NCBI RefSeq assembly: GCF_900113835.1
Contig: NZ_FOQV01000006.1
Coordinates: 1 to 64,000 of the forward strand
Length of the DNA stretch: 64,000 nucleotides
DNA from: Allobosea sp. OK403
GTDB taxonomy: Bacteria; Pseudomonadota; Alphaproteobacteria; Rhizobiales; Beijerinckiaceae
Direction: 5' to 3'
The notes under the pieces were generated by a model. The model saw nothing but the letters and a program-made list of their open reading frames with translations, did no database searches and was not told the origin of the DNA. The position numbers and the translations under genes were made by a program. Positions 46,782-56,109 of this stretch are shown piece by piece. Position 1 is the first letter of the stretch. Each line of letters starts with the position of its first letter.

Positions 46782-47070
46782 GTGCTCCGGCGCTGGGACG
46801 GCTTCGCCCGCCTCCTCGACGACGGCCGCGTTTGCCTCACGGCAACGCCGCCGAGTGGGCGCTCCACGGCATCGCGCTCGGCTGTAAGGCCTGGCTCTTC
46901 GCTGGATCTGGCCGCGGTATCGCGCGTGCCGCTGTCATGTCGGCCTCATCGGCACTGTCAGGCTCGATACGTCGATCCGCAAGCATGGCTTGCTGGACGT
47001 CCTCGCCCGCGTCGCCGAGACCCCGAAGAGCCGTCTCTGCGAGCTTTTGCCCCGGAGTTGGCGATACTGC
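46782..47070 (+). pseudogene. IS66-family transposase (TnpC) C-terminal remnant
   Basis: Translating in three successive frames recovers LRRWDGFARLLDDGRVCLT, then NAAEWALHGIALGCKAWLFA, then YVDPQAWLA and DVLARVAETPKSRLCELLP. These match, in order, the end of IS66 TnpC (DDGR ... NNAAERALRGIALGRK ... DVDPQAWLADVLARIAD). At least three frameshifts show that it is dead. No IS ends were found. It lies just past the 3' end of the reverse-strand rhamnan-synthesis-F-like gene. Confidence 0.82.
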
Positions 47071-47080
47071 GCCGAGAACC

Positions 47081-48112
47081 TCAGGGCAGCTTGACCGTGG
47101 CCTTCGCCGGAGGGTTACCAAACAATCTAGGTCTCTGGGAATACTTCAGATGATCCATAATCATATCTGGATCATAGTCGGTTAGCTTTGTAATTTTATC
47201 GTACCATCGATTGATGCCGTAGATGGCGGCGGGATTTTTGGAAATTAACTCTCCCTTGATGAAGGGAAACCTGAAATCATTGATCAACATTTCCCAAAAA
47301 AAATGTGTCGGATTGACTGTGCTGCCTGTGGCGAAATGAGTTCGCAATCGCTCTGCGAGCTCGAGTTCAAATGGCGCTGTTTTAGGGTCAATCGCTAAAG
47401 GAAAGCGTCCCATAAATCTGTCGGTCAAGGCGTAATATGGAAACGCCGCGGCCAATTTATAGCCGTTATCCAAGAACATTTGGCTTGTCTCTATCTCAAG
47501 TCCGCGAATTACCGATTTCTTATAATTTATTAATGGTATCTTGCGCCAGAATTCCCGAAAAAATGAAGATACAAGAACGTTACGATTAAAGCACAGAAAA
47601 TAAGATTGTAGATGATAATCGTGCTGCCAGCTGTCAGTCAGACCCCAAATATCGACGTCTCGCATGGACATTCTATCAATAGTGTCTGAGATCGGAAATA
47701 GGGGTCCGTAAACACTATCATTCATCAATATGAGATTTTCGATGGCTGTAAAGTCGTCGATAGACGAAATGCCGTCTTTGTATGCGCCGAAATCATAGCC
47801 TACGTTGCGGCGGTGAATAATTTTGGCGCACCATGGCTGAACGGTCGCGACCTCCGAAGCCCCGAAATTGGTGGAGTTGCTGACGAAAATAATCCGAAAG
47901 CCTTCATCGCAAAGCGCTTTCAGCGCATATAGAACATAGTCAAAAACACGCCCTTGACGGCTATAATTGGCGTATACAACCCACCGATTACTGCCTCTGT
48001 TGGGGTCGCTCCCGGTGGATGAGCTGATTATCTGCTTCTGATTCCGACGGACATACCCCGCGGCTATGCCAACTCCGATGCGCGCATGGTCCCATGCGGA
48101 CTCCCAATTCAT
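47081..48112 (-). CDS. Rhamnan synthesis protein F (RgpF)-like protein
   Basis: A 343-residue protein. VVYANYSRQGRVFDYVLYALKALCDEGFRIIFVSNS and the following RRNVGYDFGAYKDGI and LILMNDSVYGPLFP match the RgpF domain found in O-antigen and rhamnan biosynthesis loci. The C-terminal half (YGPLFP ... THFFWEMLINDFRFPFIKGELI) also fits. The codon usage is much more AT-rich than in recA or alaS. It stands opposite in strand to the pyruvyl transferase-like and oxygenase genes and is enclosed by IS66 and IS3 remnants. I start at ATG 48112 after GGGAATGA. Confidence 0.85.
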   Translation of the reverse strand: MNWESAWDHARIGVGIAAGYVRRNQKQIISSSTGSDPNRGSNRWVVYANYSRQGRVFDYVLYALKALCDEGFRIIFVSNSTNFGASEVATVQPWCAKIIHRRNVGYDFGAYKDGISSIDDFTAIENLILMNDSVYGPLFPISDTIDRMSMRDVDIWGLTDSWQHDYHLQSYFLCFNRNVLVSSFFREFWRKIPLINYKKSVIRGLEIETSQMFLDNGYKLAAAFPYYALTDRFMGRFPLAIDPKTAPFELELAERLRTHFATGSTVNPTHFFWEMLINDFRFPFIKGELISKNPAAIYGINRWYDKITKLTDYDPDMIMDHLKYSQRPRLFGNPPAKATVKLP

Positions 48113-48363
48113 ATCGTCATTCCCGCCAGCCTTGCCCCGCCTTGCTGATATTCGATAAAAAAACAAAAAACTGTAACATTTTCATCGCATTACATGGTAT
48201 TTTATCTAGCGGAATTGTGAGGGTCGAGGCGAGCGACCGACTCGGTAATTTGAAGGTGATTGGAGCCACACCCCGTCTGAAAGGGCTGAATCGGGAAATC
48301 TGAACAGCGCGGATAAGTGGGGTTTTTGCCTGAGGCGGCATGATGGCCGTGACAGGAGAGACT

Positions 48364-48672
48364 GTGACGAGGCGACCGCGAGGGAACCAACGCCGGCTTT
48401 CAAGGCGAAGGTGGCGTTGGGAGCAATCAAAGGCGAGAAAACGATAGCCGAACTGGCTCAGGAGTTTGACGTCCATCCCAACCAGATCACGCAATGGCGC
48501 AGCCAACTTCTGGAGGGAGCTGCGGGGGGCTTGGGCTGAGATCCCAGGACCGAGGGCGTTGCTCTGACGATCGACGTGAAGGCCTTGCGTGCAAAGATCG
48601 GAGAGCTGACGCTCGAGGTTATTTTTGGCCGGCGCACTCGGCAGGGCAGGCGCTTCTGAGCGCAAAACGATG
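48364..48672 (+). pseudogene. IS3-family transposase orfA remnant
   Basis: Frame-by-frame reading gives TRRPRGNQ, then TPAFKAKVALGAIKGEKTIA and ELAQEFDVHPNQITQWRSQL, then VKALRAKIGELTLE and LAGALGRAGASERKTM. This is the orfA of an IS3-family element (helix-turn-helix and leucine zipper part), broken by frameshifts near 48390, 48536 and 48620. OrfB and the ends are missing. It separates the RgpF-like gene from the GT2-GtrA gene. Confidence 0.82.
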
Positions 48673-48736
48673 TTCGATTGCGCAAGATCCGCCGCTGGGC
48701 CGGCAAGCCAAGCGCTCGGGATCAGCCGTGCAGAGC

Positions 48737-49897
48737 CTAGGGCCGGCCGGGCTGGACCACGACGACGCCGGCGGCGGCATCGCGGCGCTGGGCCGGCACG
48801 CCCCAGGCGGCCCGGCTCGAGCTCCAATAGTTCCAGATGGCGGCGCCCGCGGCGCCCATGCCGCCGGCCAGCAGCCAGCTCGTCTGCATCTGCAGGGCGG
48901 TCAGCGCGATGAATTCGGCAATGAGTGCGCCCGAGGCGCAGGCCATCGCGAAACGGGCGAGGCCGCCCCACCAAGCCCGCCCGGTCAGGCGCAGATCGCG
49001 GAAGGTCAGCAGATTGTTGAGCGTGAAATTCGAGGCCATTGCCGTCGCGGTCGCCAGCGCCTGGGCGACCCAGAACGGCGTCACCTCGAGATGACGCAGT
49101 AAGGCCAGCGCGGCCATGTGCACGACGAGGCCGGTTACACCGACGCTGGCGAACATGATGAAGCGGCTGGGGATGAGGTTGCCCGTGCGCTTTTCCACGA
49201 GCTGTGCGGCAAGTTCGAACATGATCCGCAGGTCGAGCTTCGACTCGCCGCCAATGCGGGCTCGCAGCGAGGTCGATACCTCGACGACCTTAGGCGCGCG
49301 CTGGCCCGAGGCGAGCACGTCGACCAGAATCTTGAAGCCGACGCCCGACATGCCGGCGCGAGCTTGCTCGAACCATGCGCGTGTCTGCAGGAAGAAGCCG
49401 GCAAGGGGATCGGTGGTGTGGGCGCCGATGACGAGCCGGCTCAGGCCGACGCCGGCCGTGCTCAGCAGACGCCGGAAGCCCGACAGGCCCAGCTGCGTAT
49501 CGGGCCGGAAGCGGCTCGCCACGGCGATGTCGGCCTGCTCGGCCTGCAGTTTGTCCACCATGCCGGCGATGAGCGAGGCATCGTGCTGCCCGTCTCCGTC
49601 CATCACGCCCAGGATATCGCCGCGCGCGATATCCCAGCCGGCGATGCAGGCCGAGGCGAGGCCGCGCACGCCCTGGCGCTTCAGGAGGCGGATGCGGGGA
49701 TCCCGGCTGATCAGCGAGCGCACCACTGCTGCCGTTCGGTCGTCGGCGGAATCATCGACGACGATGATTTCGTAGGACAGATCCGCCAGCGCGATTTGCG
49801 TCTCCGCAAGGACACCGGCGATCGACCGGCTCTCGTCCAACGTGCAGATCACGAGGGAAATCCGAGGCCTGCCCGAATGCGTGCTGACGTTTGACAT
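48737..49897 (-). CDS. GT2-GtrA fusion: dolichol-phosphate mannosyltransferase-like glycosyltransferase
   Basis: A 386-residue fusion. Residues 1-235 are a GT2 domain (LVICTLDESRSIAGVL, IIVVDDSADDRTAAVV, GVMDGDGQHDASLI with the DxD-like metal motif, and SRFRPD). Residues 245-370 are a four-helix GtrA domain (FIMFASVGVTGLVVHMAAL ... NFTLNNLLTFRD). Such proteins load a sugar onto polyprenyl phosphate and flip it for envelope glycosylation. ATG 49897 is preferred to TTG 49903. It diverges from the polytopic protein gene at 50025. Confidence 0.92.
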   Translation of the reverse strand: MSNVSTHSGRPRISLVICTLDESRSIAGVLAETQIALADLSYEIIVVDDSADDRTAAVVRSLISRDPRIRLLKRQGVRGLASACIAGWDIARGDILGVMDGDGQHDASLIAGMVDKLQAEQADIAVASRFRPDTQLGLSGFRRLLSTAGVGLSRLVIGAHTTDPLAGFFLQTRAWFEQARAGMSGVGFKILVDVLASGQRAPKVVEVSTSLRARIGGESKLDLRIMFELAAQLVEKRTGNLIPSRFIMFASVGVTGLVVHMAALALLRHLEVTPFWVAQALATATAMASNFTLNNLLTFRDLRLTGRAWWGGLARFAMACASGALIAEFIALTALQMQTSWLLAGGMGAAGAAIWNYWSSSRAAWGVPAQRRDAAAGVVVVQPGRP

Positions 49898-49951
49898 GCG
49901 CAATCCCGCTCAACGATGAAGCAGTAGTAGATTGCGAATTTCGCTATTCAG

Positions 49952-49978
49952 TTAAAAGTAACGGATAACGACTTTTAA
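49952..49978. promoter_or_regulatory. AT-rich inverted repeat in a divergent promoter, operator candidate
   Basis: TTAAAAGT and ACTTTTAA are perfect inverted 8-mers separated by 11 bases, inside the 127-bp region between the divergent GT2-GtrA and membrane protein genes. Spacing of about two helical turns between arm centres is suited to a dimeric repressor. No such repressor gene is adjacent. Confidence 0.4.
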
Positions 49979-50024
49979 ATAAAACCTCAGTACCAGGCGC
50001 CGTCTCATTAAGGTAATGCTAACC

Positions 50025-51473
50025 ATGACAAAATCGCAGGCCCCGGTGCTGTGGGTTGTCGCGCTTGTCACGCTGATCGTGTTCGGCATGACGGCGTTGT
50101 CCGAGCCGGTCTTGAGCGACGGCGACACCTGGTGGCATGTGAAGGCCGGCCAATGGATCCTGGCCCATGGCAGCGTGCCTCGGATCGACCCGTTCGTGAC
50201 CTGGTCTCCGGGGCGCCCCTGGGTTCCGCATGAATGGTTCGCGGAAGTGCTGATGGCGCTGGCGTTCCAGCTGGCCGATTGGCGCGGCGTCCTCCTGCTG
50301 ACGGGTTTGGCAATCGCCACGGCCTTTGCGTTGCTGGCAATGAGGCTCGCACGCGATCTCGACTGGCTCGCCTTGGCGTGCTGCCTGCTGCTCGTGCTGT
50401 CGCTGGTGGCGAGCGGCCTGCTCGCGCGCCCACATATCCTGGCTTTGCCGGTGCTCGTCGCCTGGGCTATCGGCCTCCTGCAGGCGCGCGACCACGACCG
50501 TGCGCCATCCCTGCTGCTGCTGCCATTGATGACCCTCTGGGCCAATCTCCATGGGGGCTATGCTTTCGGCCTCGCCTTGATCGGCCCTTTCGCGCTCGAG
50601 GCGCTGGTGGAGGCGCCGGTGGCGTCGCGCTGGCGCGTGGTCCGCGGCTGGGCGCTGTTTGGCATCGGCGCGCTCGCGGCGTCGCTCGTCACGCCGCTGG
50701 GAATCGAGGGGCTGCTCTTTCCCTTCAAGCTCATCTCCATGAAGAGCATCACGCTGATCGGCGAGTGGCAGCCCGTGGACTTCGCTAGGCTTCAGCCGAT
50801 CACCATCGCCATTCTCGCGGTTCTGTTCGTGTCGATGCGCTATTCCGTCAAGGTCCCGGTCATGCGTCTGCTGCTGTTGCTGGGGCTCGTGCACATGTCG
50901 TTCGGCCAGGGGCGTCATCAGGTGTTGCTGGGCATCATCGGCTCACTGGTGCTGGCCGCGCCGCTGGGACGGGCATTCGGGGGCCAGGGTCTGGGGGAGC
51001 AGGGCTTGGCGGGGCAGGGCTTGGGGCGCGCGCGCTTGCGCGGCGCCGGGCCCGCGGCGGCAGGCCTGTTGGCGGGGCTCGTCGTGCTAGCGGGTTTGCG
51101 GCTGGCCATGCCGATCACACGCGGCGACGGCCGCACCGCGCCGATCACGGCCATGGCTGCCGTGCCCGACAGCCTGCGGCGCACACCGGTTCTCAACGGC
51201 TACGCCTTTGGCAGCTATCTCATCTGGATTGGGGTCGAGCCGCTGATCGACAGTCGCGCGGATATGTATGGCGACGAGGCGATGTTCGCCTATCAACGGC
51301 TCGTTTCACCCGATCCCGCCGAGCTCGATGCCGCCCTGGCGCGTTCGAACGCGCAATGGACGATCTTCGAACCCAGCGAGCCGCTGGTGGCCTTGCTCGA
51401 TCGGAAGCCCGGCTGGCGCAGGCTCCATACCGATCCGACCGCCGTCGTGCATGAGAGGGTGCCGGGAGGCTGA
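50025..51473 (+). CDS. Polytopic membrane protein, GT-C-like, unknown function
   Basis: A 482-residue protein with about ten hydrophobic segments in residues 8-365 and a soluble C-terminal part. The first loop, EPVLSDGDTWWHVKAGQWILAHGSVPRIDPFVTWSPGRPWVPHEW, carries the acidic and tryptophan-rich pattern seen in GT-C glycosyltransferases. A low-complexity stretch (GGQGLGEQGLAGQGLGRARL) from a short DNA repeat separates the last two helices. With the divergent GT2-GtrA gene it probably takes part in envelope glycosylation. ATG 50025 is used; another ATG lies three codons before. Confidence 0.7.
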   Translation: MTKSQAPVLWVVALVTLIVFGMTALSEPVLSDGDTWWHVKAGQWILAHGSVPRIDPFVTWSPGRPWVPHEWFAEVLMALAFQLADWRGVLLLTGLAIATAFALLAMRLARDLDWLALACCLLLVLSLVASGLLARPHILALPVLVAWAIGLLQARDHDRAPSLLLLPLMTLWANLHGGYAFGLALIGPFALEALVEAPVASRWRVVRGWALFGIGALAASLVTPLGIEGLLFPFKLISMKSITLIGEWQPVDFARLQPITIAILAVLFVSMRYSVKVPVMRLLLLLGLVHMSFGQGRHQVLLGIIGSLVLAAPLGRAFGGQGLGEQGLAGQGLGRARLRGAGPAAAGLLAGLVVLAGLRLAMPITRGDGRTAPITAMAAVPDSLRRTPVLNGYAFGSYLIWIGVEPLIDSRADMYGDEAMFAYQRLVSPDPAELDAALARSNAQWTIFEPSEPLVALLDRKPGWRRLHTDPTAVVHERVPGG

Positions 51474-51593
51474 AATCGCGCGAGGCGATTTGCGCTGTCG
51501 CCTCAACGACCTCAGTCAGGGACGAATCCGCAGATCGCCGGGAATCTCGACCTTCAGCTCCGATGAGGACTGAAGGTCATGTCAAACGGCCTC

Positions 51594-54101
51594 TCAGCCC
51601 ATCGCCGCCTTCACCGTTTCGACCAGCTGCTTCATCGTGAAGGGCTTTGGCAGGAACTGGAAGTCCTCGCCCTCGGGCAGGTTCTTGCGGAAGGCCTCTT
51701 CGGCGTAGCCGGAGACGAAGACAACCTTGGTCGCCGGGTTGCGCTGGCGCAGTTCGCCGAGCAGGGTCGGGCCGTCCATTTCCGGCATCACCACGTCGGA
51801 GACGACGAGGTCGATGCGGCCATCATGCTTTATGAAGGTGTCGAGCGCCTCGACGCCCGAGGCGGCCTCGTAGACCGTGTAGCCGCGCGAGACCAGCATG
51901 CGGGCGTTGAGCGCGCGGACCGCATCCTCGTCCTCGACCAGCAGGATGACGCCGGCGCCGGTGTGATCGGCGGCGAGCTTCTTGGGCGCCTCCTTGGCGG
52001 CGGCTTCGGCGGCGATCTCCTCGGCACTCGGCACATGCCTGGGCAGGAAGATGCGGAAGGTCGTGCCCCGGCCGACAGCGGAATCGCAGAAGACGAAGCC
52101 GCCGGTCTGCTTGACGATGCCATAGACCATGGAGAGGCCCAGGCCCGTGCCCTTGCCAACCTCCTTGGTGGTGAAGAAGGGCTCGAAGATCTTGTCGAGA
52201 TGCTCGGGCGAGATGCCGGTGCCGGTGTCCTCAACCTCGAGCAGCACATAGTCGTCGGCCGGCAAGGCGGCATGGCCGAAGCCCGCTGCATCGGCGGCTG
52301 CGACATTGCGGGTGCGCACCGTCAGCTTGCCGCCATCGGGCATGGCGTCGCGGGCGTTGACTGCGAGATTGACGATGACCTGTTCGAGCTGGCCGAGATC
52401 AGCCTTGACCGGCCAGAGGTCGCGGCCCTGGCGGACATCGAGCCCGACCTTGTCGGCGACCACGCGCTTCAGCATCAGCGAGAGATCGGAGAGCACGTCG
52501 CCAAGTTCGAGCACCTGCGGGCGCAGTGTCTGCCGGCGCGAGAAGGCGAGCAATTGCCGCACAAGAGCCGCCGCGCGATAGGCGTTCTGCTTGATCTGCA
52601 TGATGTCGGGGAAGGAGGGGTCTGTCGGCCGGTGGCTGGCGAGCAGGAACTCCGAGGCGTTGATGATGACCTGCAGCACATTGTTGAAGTCATGCGCGAT
52701 GCCGCCGGCGAGCTGGCCCACCGCCTGCATCTTGCCGGCCTGGTCCATATTGTCCTTGAGCTTGCGCTCGTCGGTGGTCTCCAGCGCGTAGATGATGGCG
52801 CGCTCGCCGTCGCCATCCTCCGTGGCCGCCACGGGCGAGAGGTAGAGCCTGGCCGAGCGCCCGTCCTCGCCCGCAAGCGTGACGTCGAGCGGGGCGATAT
52901 CGGCGCGGCCCTCCATCGCGTCCGACAAGGCGCGCTGCAGCTCGGCTGTGCCCGGCGTGACCAGGTCCTGGATCGCGGCCGGCTGGGGGCCGGCCTGCGT
53001 CAATCGGGTGAAGGCGGCGTTGGAGCGCAGGATGGCACCAGCCTTGTCGACGGTGGCGATCGCCATCGGCGTGGAGTGGAAGAAGCGGGCGAAGCGGACC
53101 TCGGCGTCACTGCGGCCGTCGGAGCCAGCCTCGCCGGAGGTGCGGTTCAAAACCAGCGTGCGTGAGGGGCCGGCGCGGCCATCGCTGCCGAACGCTACCT
53201 GATGATGGAGCCTGACGGGCAGCGGCACGCCGTTGCGGCGCTTGAGGTCGACATCGAGCACCTCGGTGCGGACATCGCCGGGCAGGCCGCGAATGGCCTG
53301 GACGAGGGCCGCCGCGTTGGGCGTCGCGATGTCGTCGAGATGCAGGCCACCGGAGCCGAAGCGGGCGAGATCGAAATCGAGCCAGCCGGAGAGGGTGGCG
53401 TTGAGATAGGAGACCTCGCCATCGGCGTCGATCGAGACGAAACCGGCTGGCGCATGGTCGAGATAGTCGATCGCGTGCTGCAGTTCTTGGAAGGCGTTCT
53501 CCTGACGCTCGCGCTCGGGCGTTACGTCCGAAACGCTCCAGAGCGTGGCCGGCCTGCTGTCGCGGTGAACGGAGGAGACGCGGATGCGGTACCAGCCGAC
53601 GCCGCCGCGCCCGTCGAGCGCGGGCTCGAGCCGGACCTCCTCGATGAGGCGGCGGTTCTCGCGCGCTGCGGTGGCGAGGCGGTAGATCGCCTCCGAGACG
53701 TCGGCGCGGCCGGTGAAGAGGCGCTCGACCGGGCGGATGTCGCTGGCACCGCGGGCCCCGGCCAAGGCGAGATAGGCCTCGTTGGCATAGACGATGCGGT
53801 TCTCGCCCTCGGTGACGACGACGCCGTCCTCGGCGCCGTCGACGATGGCCTTGGTCAAGTCGTTGCGCGCGGCGCGGCCGGAAAACTGGATGAGGCCGAT
53901 GGCGAAGGCGAAGAGGCCGAAGACGCCGACGACGGAGAGCAGCGCCAGCAATCCGAGGATCAGCGGCTGCGCCCATTCATTGGCGATGAAGCCGAGCGCG
54001 ATCGCTGCGCCGACGAGCAATCCCGCGACGAGCAGGATGACGCCGATATGGCCGGGCTTGTCGGAGCGATCGATCGCCGTGGTCGCCGTGGTTCCGCTCA
54101 T
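51594..54101 (-). CDS. cckA: Hybrid histidine kinase/phosphatase CckA
   Basis: An 835-residue inner-membrane hybrid kinase. Two transmembrane helices (about residues 20-75) precede PAS-like regions (about 90-450). The H-box AGGIAHDFNNVLQ puts the phosphorylated His at residue 470, followed by a complete ATPase domain (NLAVNARDAMPDGG, DTGTGISPEHLDKIFEPFFTTK, GTGLGLSMVYGIV). The C-terminal receiver has Asp 769 in VVSDVVMPEMDG. This architecture and the HDFNN box are specific to CckA, which controls CtrA through ChpT. It lies beside flhB, and CtrA boxes occur in this window. Confidence 0.95.
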   Translation of the reverse strand: MSGTTATTAIDRSDKPGHIGVILLVAGLLVGAAIALGFIANEWAQPLILGLLALLSVVGVFGLFAFAIGLIQFSGRAARNDLTKAIVDGAEDGVVVTEGENRIVYANEAYLALAGARGASDIRPVERLFTGRADVSEAIYRLATAARENRRLIEEVRLEPALDGRGGVGWYRIRVSSVHRDSRPATLWSVSDVTPERERQENAFQELQHAIDYLDHAPAGFVSIDADGEVSYLNATLSGWLDFDLARFGSGGLHLDDIATPNAAALVQAIRGLPGDVRTEVLDVDLKRRNGVPLPVRLHHQVAFGSDGRAGPSRTLVLNRTSGEAGSDGRSDAEVRFARFFHSTPMAIATVDKAGAILRSNAAFTRLTQAGPQPAAIQDLVTPGTAELQRALSDAMEGRADIAPLDVTLAGEDGRSARLYLSPVAATEDGDGERAIIYALETTDERKLKDNMDQAGKMQAVGQLAGGIAHDFNNVLQVIINASEFLLASHRPTDPSFPDIMQIKQNAYRAAALVRQLLAFSRRQTLRPQVLELGDVLSDLSLMLKRVVADKVGLDVRQGRDLWPVKADLGQLEQVIVNLAVNARDAMPDGGKLTVRTRNVAAADAAGFGHAALPADDYVLLEVEDTGTGISPEHLDKIFEPFFTTKEVGKGTGLGLSMVYGIVKQTGGFVFCDSAVGRGTTFRIFLPRHVPSAEEIAAEAAAKEAPKKLAADHTGAGVILLVEDEDAVRALNARMLVSRGYTVYEAASGVEALDTFIKHDGRIDLVVSDVVMPEMDGPTLLGELRQRNPATKVVFVSGYAEEAFRKNLPEGEDFQFLPKPFTMKQLVETVKAAMG

Positions 54102-54193
54102 TGCGGTTTGGTCCGTTCCATTAACACCGCAGCGGCGGTCCTGCGACCGGCCGATGCGCGCTCAGCCTGTCTTGCGCGTTAAGTTCTTGCGAG

Positions 54194-55261
54194 TTAGGCG
54201 CGCCGGCCCTTCAGGCGCAAGATGTAACCGATCACTTCGGCGACGGCCTTGTAGTGTTCGACAGGAATCTCTTCGTCGATCTCGACGGTTGCGTAAAGCG
54301 CGCGTGCCAAAGGCGGGTTCTCGATGATCGGCACGCTGTGCTGGCCTGCGACCTCGCGGATCCTGAGCGCGACCGCATCGACGCCCTTGGCGAGGCAGAG
54401 CGGCGCGCCCATGCCGGGTTCGTATTGCAGCGCGACGGCGAAGTGGGTCGGGTTGGTGATGATCACGGTCGCCTTGGGAACGGCGGCCATCATGCGCTTG
54501 CGCACGCGCTGCGCGCGGATCTGGCGCAGCTTCGCCTTGACCTCGGGATTGCCTTCCGAGTTCTTGTACTCGTCCTTCAGCTCCTGCTTCGTCATCTTCT
54601 GGCGCTGATACCAGGAGTAACGCTGATAGCCGAAATCGCCGATTGCTATCACCGCGAACAGGGCGAGCGCGCTCGCCATGAGCTTGATCGTCAAGGCCAG
54701 CGTCGCCGGCAGCAGCGCCGAGACGTTCATCTGGGCAAAACTCTCGAGCCGGTCATGCTCGTTCCAAAGCGTGGTCCAGAGCACAATGCCAATGAGGCCG
54801 GTCTTGGCGAGCCCCTTGGCGAAATTCACCCAGGCTTCCTTGCCGAACATGCGCTTGGCGCCGGCCATGGGCGAGATGCGACTGAACTTCGGCATCAGCG
54901 GCTCGAAGGTCCAGAGCGGCCTGTGCTGGATCAGTGCGCCGGCGAGTGCGGCGCAGAGGATGAAGGCAAGCGGCAGCCCGATCGCGGAAAAGCCGGTCAT
55001 GACGCCCTGCCGGGTGACGTTCATGAAGGACGTACCGTCGGAGGGCACCTGGTGGGCGTTCATCAGGAAGCTGCGCAGCGAGAGCGCGGCGTCCCTCGCC
55101 GACCAGCCGGCGGCGACGAGCAGCGCCAGGGTGAAGCCGCACAACACGAAGAAGGTGCCGATTTCGTTGGAGCGGGCGACGTCGCCCTTCTCGATCGCCT
55201 GATCCAGCTTTCGCTGGGTCGGGTCTTCTGTTCTGTCCTCGTTGTCGGCCTCGTCTGACAT
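54194..55261 (-). CDS. flhB: Flagellar export protein FlhB
   Basis: A 355-residue component of the flagellar type III export gate, with four transmembrane helices in residues 30-215 and a cytoplasmic C-terminal domain. The autocleavage motif NPTH lies in VIITNPTHFAVALQYEPG; cleavage there switches export from rod/hook to filament substrates. The N-terminus EADNEDRTEDPTQRKLDQAIEKGDVARSNEI is typical. It lies 6 bp downstream of fliR, the last gene of flgB-flgC-fliE-fliQ-fliR-flhB. Confidence 0.96.
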   Translation of the reverse strand: MSDEADNEDRTEDPTQRKLDQAIEKGDVARSNEIGTFFVLCGFTLALLVAAGWSARDAALSLRSFLMNAHQVPSDGTSFMNVTRQGVMTGFSAIGLPLAFILCAALAGALIQHRPLWTFEPLMPKFSRISPMAGAKRMFGKEAWVNFAKGLAKTGLIGIVLWTTLWNEHDRLESFAQMNVSALLPATLALTIKLMASALALFAVIAIGDFGYQRYSWYQRQKMTKQELKDEYKNSEGNPEVKAKLRQIRAQRVRKRMMAAVPKATVIITNPTHFAVALQYEPGMGAPLCLAKGVDAVALRIREVAGQHSVPIIENPPLARALYATVEIDEEIPVEHYKAVAEVIGYILRLKGRRA

Positions 55262-55267
55262 CGCCGT

Positions 55268-56026
55268 TCAGTTTCCGGTGAACTGGCGCAGGAAGACGCC
55301 GAGATCGTCGAGGAAGACGCTCATCATGACGCCGATGACGGCGATGAGCACGACCATGCCGCCGAAGATCGAGGCCGGCACGGCCAGAAAGAAGACCTGG
55401 AGCTGCGGCATCATGCGCGCGAGCACGCCCAGCCCCAGATTGAACAGCAGCCCGAAGACGATGAAGGGGGCCGAGATCTGCACGGCGAGCGCAAACCCTT
55501 GCGCGGCGGCGCGGACAGCCAGGGTCAGCATGTCGTTGACGTCGGGCAGGCCGCCGGGCGGCAGCACGCGGTAGCTCTCATGGACCGCGACGATAGCGAC
55601 ATGATGCAGGTCCGTCGTCAGGATGAGCGTGATGCCGAGCATGGTCAGCAGGTTGCCGACCGAGGGATTTTGCTGCCCGCCCGTCGGGTCGATCGTCGTG
55701 GCGAAGCCCAGCCCCATCGTCTGCGCGACGATCGCGCCTGCCGATTGCAGGCAGGCCATGACGAAGCGCGAGCAGAGGCCGATGACGAGGCCGATCAGCA
55801 CCTCGCTGGCGAGCAGGCCGACGACGCCGGCCACGTCGCTCGGCACGCGCAGCAGCGGGCGGACCATCGGCGCCACCATCAGCGCAATGAAGAAGGCCAG
55901 CGACAGCCGCGCCCGCGAAAAGACGAAGCGCTCGCCGATGCCTGGCATCAGCATGACCATGGTTCCGACCCGCGCGAAGACAAGCACGAAAACGGCGCTG
56001 ATCTCGGGCAGGATCGCGATCTGCAT
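55268..56026 (-). CDS. fliR: Flagellar export protein FliR
   Basis: A 252-residue inner-membrane protein with six hydrophobic helices. ISAVFVLVFARVGTMVMLMPGIGERFV at the start and GGQQNPSVGNLLTMLGITLILTTDLHHVAI in the middle are FliR signatures. It forms the export gate with FliP and FliQ. I place the start at ATG 56026, where homology begins; an ATG at 56113 overlaps the fliQ stop as ATGA and would add 29 residues, so it remains possible. Confidence 0.93.
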   Translation of the reverse strand: MQIAILPEISAVFVLVFARVGTMVMLMPGIGERFVFSRARLSLAFFIALMVAPMVRPLLRVPSDVAGVVGLLASEVLIGLVIGLCSRFVMACLQSAGAIVAQTMGLGFATTIDPTGGQQNPSVGNLLTMLGITLILTTDLHHVAIVAVHESYRVLPPGGLPDVNDMLTLAVRAAAQGFALAVQISAPFIVFGLLFNLGLGVLARMMPQLQVFFLAVPASIFGGMVVLIAVIGVMMSVFLDDLGVFLRQFTGN

Positions 56027-56109
56027 CGGGCGCGGCAGGCCTCTTCGCCGATCGGTGCGTCGCACGCTGGGGCCATGGGCGACCATGGCCGGGCAAAGCT
56101 GCGGCAGGT

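Noticed and set aside
51579..53165. 528-codon open frame opposite cckA
   Set aside because: Antisense to kinase and receiver domains with intact motifs.
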